A stretch of 64,000 nucleotides of DNA from Chitinophaga qingshengii (GTDB lineage Bacteria > Bacteroidota > Bacteroidia > Chitinophagales > Chitinophagaceae), in NCBI RefSeq assembly GCF_014529935.1, contig NZ_JACVFC010000004.1:248001-312000 (forward strand), given 5' to 3'. Positions 59,546-64,000 of this stretch are shown here, in pieces. Position 1 is the stretch's first letter, and the number at the start of each line of letters is the position of its first letter. Below the pieces are notes generated by a model. The model ran no database searches. It had not been told where the DNA came from and saw nothing but the letters and a program-made list of their open reading frames with translations. The translations under genes and the position numbers were made by a program.

Positions 59546-60414
59546 CATTTTCTATTATTATACCAACATATAACAGGGCTGAAAAGCTAAGGAAATGCCT
59601 GGAGTCAATAGTGAAACAAACCTATCAGAATTTTGAGGTCCTGGTGTGTGATGATGGTTCCCGGGACAATAGTAAAGAGGTGGTAGATTTATTCAGGGAC
59701 AGTCTCAATATAAAATATTTCTACAATGATAACTGGGGAGGGCCGGCATATCCCAGAAACGTGGGTATTGAAAATGCAGCAGCTCCCTGGTTATGTTTTT
59801 TAGATTCTGATGACAGCTGGTACCCACAAAAATTAGAACGGGTAAAAGAGCAGCTGGATGCATATGATTTAATTTGTCATGATTTTGACGTGGAAGGTAA
59901 GATCACGTATCGATCCAGGTTGAAAACCCGTCAATTTGGGAAAGATGTTTTCAGAACTTTAATGACGAAAGGCAATTCGATTGTAACTTCCAGTGTTTGT
60001 GTAAGAAAAGAAGTGTTCCGTGAGATGAAAGGATTTTCTCTTGAAAAGGAGCTGATTGCTGTGGAAGACTTTGACTTATGGTTGCGCATGGCTCAAAAAG
60101 GATATCGTTTTGGGGTTATTTCGGAGTCCATGGGCGCTTATTGGACAGGAGATGGTAATATAACCGGGGTGAATGATAAACAGATTGCCCGCATCCGCGC
60201 TGTGTTTGGGCGTCATATGCATGAACTGCCGGCCGGTAGTGTTGCTTATGCACAGTCGCTGGGATTTCAATATTATCTTACCGGAAGGATCAAGCATAAG
60301 ATGTGTGAATTCCGGGAAGCGATAAAGCTTTACACAAAGGCTATAGCCAAAGGAGCGCCGGTAATAAAATTTAATGCCTGTTGCCACCTGTTAATAGCAA
60401 TGATTCGCAAATAG
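59518..60414 (+). CDS. glycosyltransferase family 2
   Basis: A GT-A inverting glycosyltransferase of 298 residues. FSIIIPTYNRAEKLRKCLESI and VLVCDDGSRDNSKEV form the nucleotide-binding part and FLDSDDSW holds the metal-binding DxD-type motif; EDFDLWLRMAQKGYRFG contains the catalytic-base region. The first in-frame ATG lies 28 bases inside the epimerase gene, so the two are probably translationally coupled. The C-terminus has a helical segment but no clear membrane span. Confidence 0.9.
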   Translation: MDTGTATGLTFSIIIPTYNRAEKLRKCLESIVKQTYQNFEVLVCDDGSRDNSKEVVDLFRDSLNIKYFYNDNWGGPAYPRNVGIENAAAPWLCFLDSDDSWYPQKLERVKEQLDAYDLICHDFDVEGKITYRSRLKTRQFGKDVFRTLMTKGNSIVTSSVCVRKEVFREMKGFSLEKELIAVEDFDLWLRMAQKGYRFGVISESMGAYWTGDGNITGVNDKQIARIRAVFGRHMHELPAGSVAYAQSLGFQYYLTGRIKHKMCEFREAIKLYTKAIAKGAPVIKFNACCHLLIAMIRK

Positions 60415-60440
60415 AAATTGGTTTACGATAATAATAACAG

Positions 60441-61610
60441 ATGCTGGAAGCGATTTTCTTTTTTCTAATATCCATACTGACGATGAGTTCTCTGCCTTTT
60501 GCAGGGTCGCTGCTGGTACCGGCTGCCGTCCGTATTGGAGTGCTGTTGCTTCTGTTAGCGCTTTCGTTTATTATATCATGGAGGAAGAAACCCATCTTCT
60601 ACTTTTTTTTGATTTATATTCCGGTTGCTGTCGTATTGACTTTGTTGTGGAGAAAAAACTCTCCACAGTCATTACCCGGCATACTGTATACTATTGCCTT
60701 CATTGGATATGCAGTATTATTGATGCACATTGCCAGACGATTACCACTATTACCTTACCTGTTGTCAAAAGGCTTGTATATGTTGGTTATGGTCACTGCT
60801 GTAATGGCCGTTTTATCCTTTCTGGCCTTCAATCTGGATTTAATCCCGTATAAGGAAGTTAAGCTGGGGGATTTTGATTATTACAACTTTTATTATCATC
60901 CACTATTTGGATATATCGCTCCAAAGAAGTTTGGAGATGTTGAATTGGGGCGTGTTGTTGGTTATATGATGGAGCCTAGTTATACGGCATGGTTTCTGAC
61001 GACTAATTTTTTTATTGCAGACAAGTATTTTAAGTCCAGAGGGCTGCCTTATTTTTTATCTAAAGCAATAATTTTTGCGGGAGCGTTATCTACCCTGTCC
61101 ATGGGAGGAGTCCTGGTATTTGCTGTTGTATTTCTGGTAATGGTGGCCTATGGTGTACTGGGAAAACTTAATCTGGGGGTTAGAATAAAGAACATCGTAA
61201 TTGGGGCTGTCATGGCGCTGGCATTTATAGGGATGCTGATGATACCCAAAGACCAGGTGGGGGAGTCATTAGGTAATTCGTCATACGGTGACAGGGATGA
61301 ACGTATTCAATCGAGCTTGCTGATATTAGCGACTTCCGGTATCGTAGATCTGGCGTTAGGGCATTCCCCCAGTTACATCGAAAATAGCGGCATTGGAAAA
61401 GGAGAGTCTAACCAGTATATGAAATTGCTGGTGGAGGAAGGCATCTTTATTTCGCTGCTGATAATTGCGTGGTTGGTTAACAATACGAAGAAAAGTAAGT
61501 ATTATATGTTGGCCAATTTGATATTCCTGAGCAGCGTGGTTGTTTTATGGACTCCTTTGTTTATCATAAATGTGATGTTTTGCAGATGGAAAGATGAGGG
61601 GCTGATTTAA
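60441..61610 (+). CDS. polytopic membrane protein, candidate O-antigen/polysaccharide polymerase (Wzy-like)
   Basis: A 389-residue protein with around ten membrane helices and a periplasmic loop near residues 125-185 (YKEVKLGDFDYYNFYYHPLFGYIAPKKF). MMEPSYTAWFL and GKGESNQYMKLLVEEGIFISLLII resemble the ligase/polymerase superfamily, where a Glu/Gly-rich segment near the last helices is common. Sequence identity among Wzy proteins is poor, so the call rests on topology and on the presence of Wzx- and Wzz-type genes that need a polymerase. Confidence 0.7.
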   Translation: MLEAIFFFLISILTMSSLPFAGSLLVPAAVRIGVLLLLLALSFIISWRKKPIFYFFLIYIPVAVVLTLLWRKNSPQSLPGILYTIAFIGYAVLLMHIARRLPLLPYLLSKGLYMLVMVTAVMAVLSFLAFNLDLIPYKEVKLGDFDYYNFYYHPLFGYIAPKKFGDVELGRVVGYMMEPSYTAWFLTTNFFIADKYFKSRGLPYFLSKAIIFAGALSTLSMGGVLVFAVVFLVMVAYGVLGKLNLGVRIKNIVIGAVMALAFIGMLMIPKDQVGESLGNSSYGDRDERIQSSLLILATSGIVDLALGHSPSYIENSGIGKGESNQYMKLLVEEGIFISLLIIAWLVNNTKKSKYYMLANLIFLSSVVVLWTPLFIINVMFCRWKDEGLI

Positions 61611-61627
61611 CAAATTAAATATTCAAT

Positions 61628-62674
61628 ATGAAAATTGCATTCATACTACCTTCTCTCGCCAATAAAGGACCCGTTATTGTGGCCAGGGACCTGGTCAACG
61701 AAATGGTGACAAGAGCGGGTGTGGAATGTACCGTTTTTTATTTAAAGGATATTGTAGAGCTGAAGTTTAACTGCGAAACTATTCAATTCCGTTCTATTAA
61801 AGACATCGCACTAAACGGATACGATATTGTGCATTCGCATATGTTTATGCCCAACATGTTGGTAGCACGTGGTAAGAAACATATCAGGCCGGCCAAGATG
61901 GTGGCTACCATTCATAGTTATATGGATAAGGATATGAAGAATAATTACGGTGCTTTCAAAGCTTTTTTTATTGAACGTATATGGTGTGCCTTTTTAAACC
62001 GTTTTGATAAAGTTGTTTGTTTGTCCCGTGATATGCAACGGTATTATGAAAAGCGGATCAATAAAACATTGCTTACCTATATTTATAATGGAAGGACTAC
62101 TGTTGCTACGGAAGATGGTATGATAGATGCTTCCGATCTGAAACAGATCGCTGCTCTGAAGAAATCTTATCATGTTATTGGCGCGGTGGCAGGCATCTCA
62201 AAAATAAAGGGATACGATCAATTGATCAGGGTGTTGAAGCTGAACCGGAATTTTGCGTTGGTGATCATAGGAGACGGAGCAGAAAAAGAGTTGCTTATAC
62301 AACTGGCTAATGAGCTGGGAGTGACCGATCGATGTTTGTTTTTAGGCTACAGGGCTAATGCTACTGATTATTTTCGCTATTTTGATGTTTATGGATTGAC
62401 TTCTATTTCTGAGGGATTTCCGCTTGTATTACTAGAGGCGGCGAGCCGGGGAATACCTACCGTTTGTTCCAATCTATCCAACCTGAAAGAAATGTTTAGT
62501 GACCATGAGGTTGGTTTTTACAGGCTACATGATATAGAGGACCTGAGTAATACGCTGGACAGCGTGTTGAACAATAAAACGGAATTTTCGAAGAATATTC
62601 TGAAAAGATATAACGAAAACTATCGAATTAGCATTATCTGTGATCAGTATTTTTCCTTGTTCCGAAGTTTATAA
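61628..62674 (+). CDS. glycosyltransferase family 4
   Basis: A GT-B glycosyltransferase of 348 residues. IAFILPSLANKGPVIVARDLVNEM at the start and VHSHMFMPNML form the N-terminal domain; the C-terminal one has VGAVAGISKIKGYDQLIRVL, VIIGDGAEKELLIQLANELG and SEGFPLVLLEAASRGIP, with an intact E-x7-E motif. It is the second GT4 enzyme of the locus and should add one residue of the repeat unit. The last codons are followed by 46 bases to the next transferase gene. Confidence 0.9.
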   Translation: MKIAFILPSLANKGPVIVARDLVNEMVTRAGVECTVFYLKDIVELKFNCETIQFRSIKDIALNGYDIVHSHMFMPNMLVARGKKHIRPAKMVATIHSYMDKDMKNNYGAFKAFFIERIWCAFLNRFDKVVCLSRDMQRYYEKRINKTLLTYIYNGRTTVATEDGMIDASDLKQIAALKKSYHVIGAVAGISKIKGYDQLIRVLKLNRNFALVIIGDGAEKELLIQLANELGVTDRCLFLGYRANATDYFRYFDVYGLTSISEGFPLVLLEAASRGIPTVCSNLSNLKEMFSDHEVGFYRLHDIEDLSNTLDSVLNNKTEFSKNILKRYNENYRISIICDQYFSLFRSL

Positions 62675-62720
62675 TGACTAAATATTAACTAATGTTTTTT
62701 ATCTCAGATAATTGTGATTT

Positions 62721-63533
62721 ATGTATGATGTAGTGGTATCCATCGTTTTATATAATAGTGATGCTGAAACGGTGAAAAATGCAATTGTTTCAGTACTCAA
62801 AAGCCCGTTAAAACTGAAAGTGTATCTGGTTGATAATTCTCTTCATGACTCATTGCGGGTATTAGCGGATATTGACAAGGAGAATATTGAATATATACAT
62901 ATTGGTAAAAACATTGGTTTTGGCTCAGCTCATAATCTTGCTATCCGAAAAAGCAGGAATGAAACGAATTATAACCTTATTTTGAATGGTGATGTGTATT
63001 TTGATTCCACCGTTTTGCCGGATATTTTCGACTATATGCAAAAGCATGTGCATATAGGTCAGTTAGGCGTAAAAACGTTGTATCCGGATGGTTCTTTACA
63101 GAGTTCATGCAAAATGTTGCCTACGCCATTTGATCTTTTTGCCAGAAGGTTTATACCTAAGCCGCTTCACGGGCTATTTAAGAAAAGGATGATGAGGTAT
63201 GAAATGCAGCATCGGAGTTTGGATGATATTATGAATATCCCAAATTTATCGGGTTGTTTTATGTTTATGCGGGCAGGTGTTTTAGAAGAAGTCGGAGGGT
63301 TTGATGAGAACATTTTTATGTACATGGAAGATGTAGACCTTACCAGGCGGATACACAGCAAATATGATACTATATATTATCCACAAGTGGCTATCTATCA
63401 TGAATTCGCGAAAGGATCCTATAAATCGCCGTTGCTACTGAAATATCATATCAAAAGCGCCATTTATTATTTTAATAAATGGGGTTGGTTTTTTGATAAG
63501 GAAAGGAGTAAGATCAATAAGGCATTGAGTTGA
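62721..63533 (+). CDS. glycosyltransferase family 2 (rhamnosyltransferase-like)
   Basis: A GT-A enzyme of 270 residues. VSIVLYNSDAETVKNAIVSVL and VDNSLHDSLRVLADI form the nucleotide-binding half; NGDVYFD contains the metal-binding region; FMFMRAGVLEEVGGFDENIFMYMEDVDLTRRI has the ED motif of WbbL-type rhamnosyltransferases. The substrate is not certain. A short palindrome TAGCCGGCTA (63540-63549) lies between this stop and the convergent methyltransferase gene. Confidence 0.88.
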   Translation: MYDVVVSIVLYNSDAETVKNAIVSVLKSPLKLKVYLVDNSLHDSLRVLADIDKENIEYIHIGKNIGFGSAHNLAIRKSRNETNYNLILNGDVYFDSTVLPDIFDYMQKHVHIGQLGVKTLYPDGSLQSSCKMLPTPFDLFARRFIPKPLHGLFKKRMMRYEMQHRSLDDIMNIPNLSGCFMFMRAGVLEEVGGFDENIFMYMEDVDLTRRIHSKYDTIYYPQVAIYHEFAKGSYKSPLLLKYHIKSAIYYFNKWGWFFDKERSKINKALS

Positions 63534-63553
63534 ATTTAAATAGCCGGCTATGT

Positions 63554-64000
63554 TCATTCAGCTAACACAAGAAGAGAATGACCGCCTAATAAAGTAACGG
63601 CAAAATCTTTATTGATATTATATAATAATATTCTTGGCAGCTTCGCTATTTTTGATTTGAATGACCTGGAGAGCTGAACTCCACTTGGGGTATAGAAATG
63701 ATCAATGATGGTATATCCACAGTCTTTAATGGTAGCAATGGCCGTTTCTTTGGTATAGTAGTGAAGGTGACCCACTTTCTCTCTGGTTTTCATAATAGTG
63801 CCTCTGAAAAGCGCGAGTACGGAAATGTCGAGTGGAATGTGAAATATTTTATACCGGGCTTTGTCTTTGCAGCTCCTGATAAAACCAATATAATCTTCTA
63901 CATGTTCAAATACGTCCATCATCAGCAGTAAGTCTGTTGGGGCCGTCACTTCTGACATGTCGCTCAAATTAAAAGAGAGTCTTTCGTTAGCTCTTGATAC
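63554..64000 (-). CDS. SAM-dependent methyltransferase, C-terminal part (5' end beyond the window)
   Basis: The frame is open on the minus strand from the right edge to the stop at 63554-63556, so the N-terminus is missing. The visible 148 residues contain LLLMMDVFEHVEDYIGFIRSC, the post-motif of class I methyltransferases in polysaccharide loci, then HIPLDISVLALFRGT and VGHLHYYTKETAIATIKDCGY, as in Methyltransf_11/23-type proteins. It is convergent with the locus genes and may methylate a sugar or cap the chain. Confidence 0.8.
   Translation of the reverse strand, partial: VSRANERLSFNLSDMSEVTAPTDLLLMMDVFEHVEDYIGFIRSCKDKARYKIFHIPLDISVLALFRGTIMKTREKVGHLHYYTKETAIATIKDCGYTIIDHFYTPSGVQLSRSFKSKIAKLPRILLYNINKDFAVTLLGGHSLLVLAE

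Noticed and set aside
41284..63533. The polysaccharide locus as a recently acquired mobile island
   Set aside because: It looks more AT-rich than the left half, but no integrase, flanking repeat, tRNA or insertion sequence was seen, so transfer cannot be shown.
1..64000. CRISPR array, tRNA or rRNA genes, insertion sequences
   Set aside because: No regularly spaced repeats, cloverleaf or rRNA segments, or transposase motifs were found on reading both strands.

Overview
The window reads as chromosomal DNA of a Bacteroidota, most likely a Chitinophaga-like member of the Chitinophagales. Reasons visible in the sequence: promoters match the Bacteroidota pattern TTG-N19-21-TAnnTTTG (13127-13156 on minus, 32369-32400, 33601-33632); starts lack Shine-Dalgarno sites; the order NAD kinase - DUF6089 barrel - UppS - BamA - OmpH - OmpH is typical of the phylum; and several protein families (IcmF-type fused mutase, DUF1080 lipoprotein beside a Tat-exported Gfo/Idh/MocA protein, SLBB exporter) are common there. 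No tRNA, rRNA, CRISPR array, transposase or prophage was recognised.

Layout. 1-7.2 kb: envelope biogenesis (end of a barrel protein, nadK, DUF6089, uppS, bamA, two Skp/OmpH chaperones). 7.3-10 kb: rpmH, rnpA, yidD and a C-terminal processing peptidase. 10-16 kb: Gfo/Idh/MocA and DUF1080 pair, superoxide dismutase, PAS-LuxR regulator, a small J-like protein and an SPFH protein. 15.7-19 kb, minus strand: PglD-like acyltransferase, tadA, ligA. 19-32 kb: NrtR-like regulator, icmF, a beta-propeller/phosphoesterase, GH125 mannosidase, a membrane-anchored MutS-like ATPase, a PA0069-type radical SAM protein and a secreted fibre-like protein.

32.3-37.7 kb is the most unusual part. Two similar leader cassettes each begin with a consensus promoter and hold two structured RNA elements, each ending in an intrinsic terminator. 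Cassette 1 (elements 1a, 1b) precedes a DinB-fold gene; cassette 2 (2a, 2b) precedes a BCS1-like AAA ATPase, an unrecognised basic protein and an RtcB RNA ligase. Elements 1b and 2b share sequence blocks and helix positions while helix sequences differ, and each can form a helix that competes with its terminator. This fits a previously undescribed tandem attenuator or small-RNA family linked to RNA repair.

37.8-40.8 kb carries a fatty acid hydroxylase-superfamily protein and, on minus, a COG4299-type acyltransferase and an ECF sigma factor. From 41.3 kb to the right edge runs a large surface-polysaccharide locus: SLBB exporter, Wzz-like protein, a pseudaminic-type nonulosonic acid set (pseB, pseC, pseF, pseG, pseI) with an inserted aldo/keto reductase - SpsF-like - class III aminotransferase block, a sialidase-like lipoprotein, flippase, polymerase candidate and at least five glycosyltransferases. 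No GNAT-type PseH is present. The right edge cuts a minus-strand methyltransferase gene.
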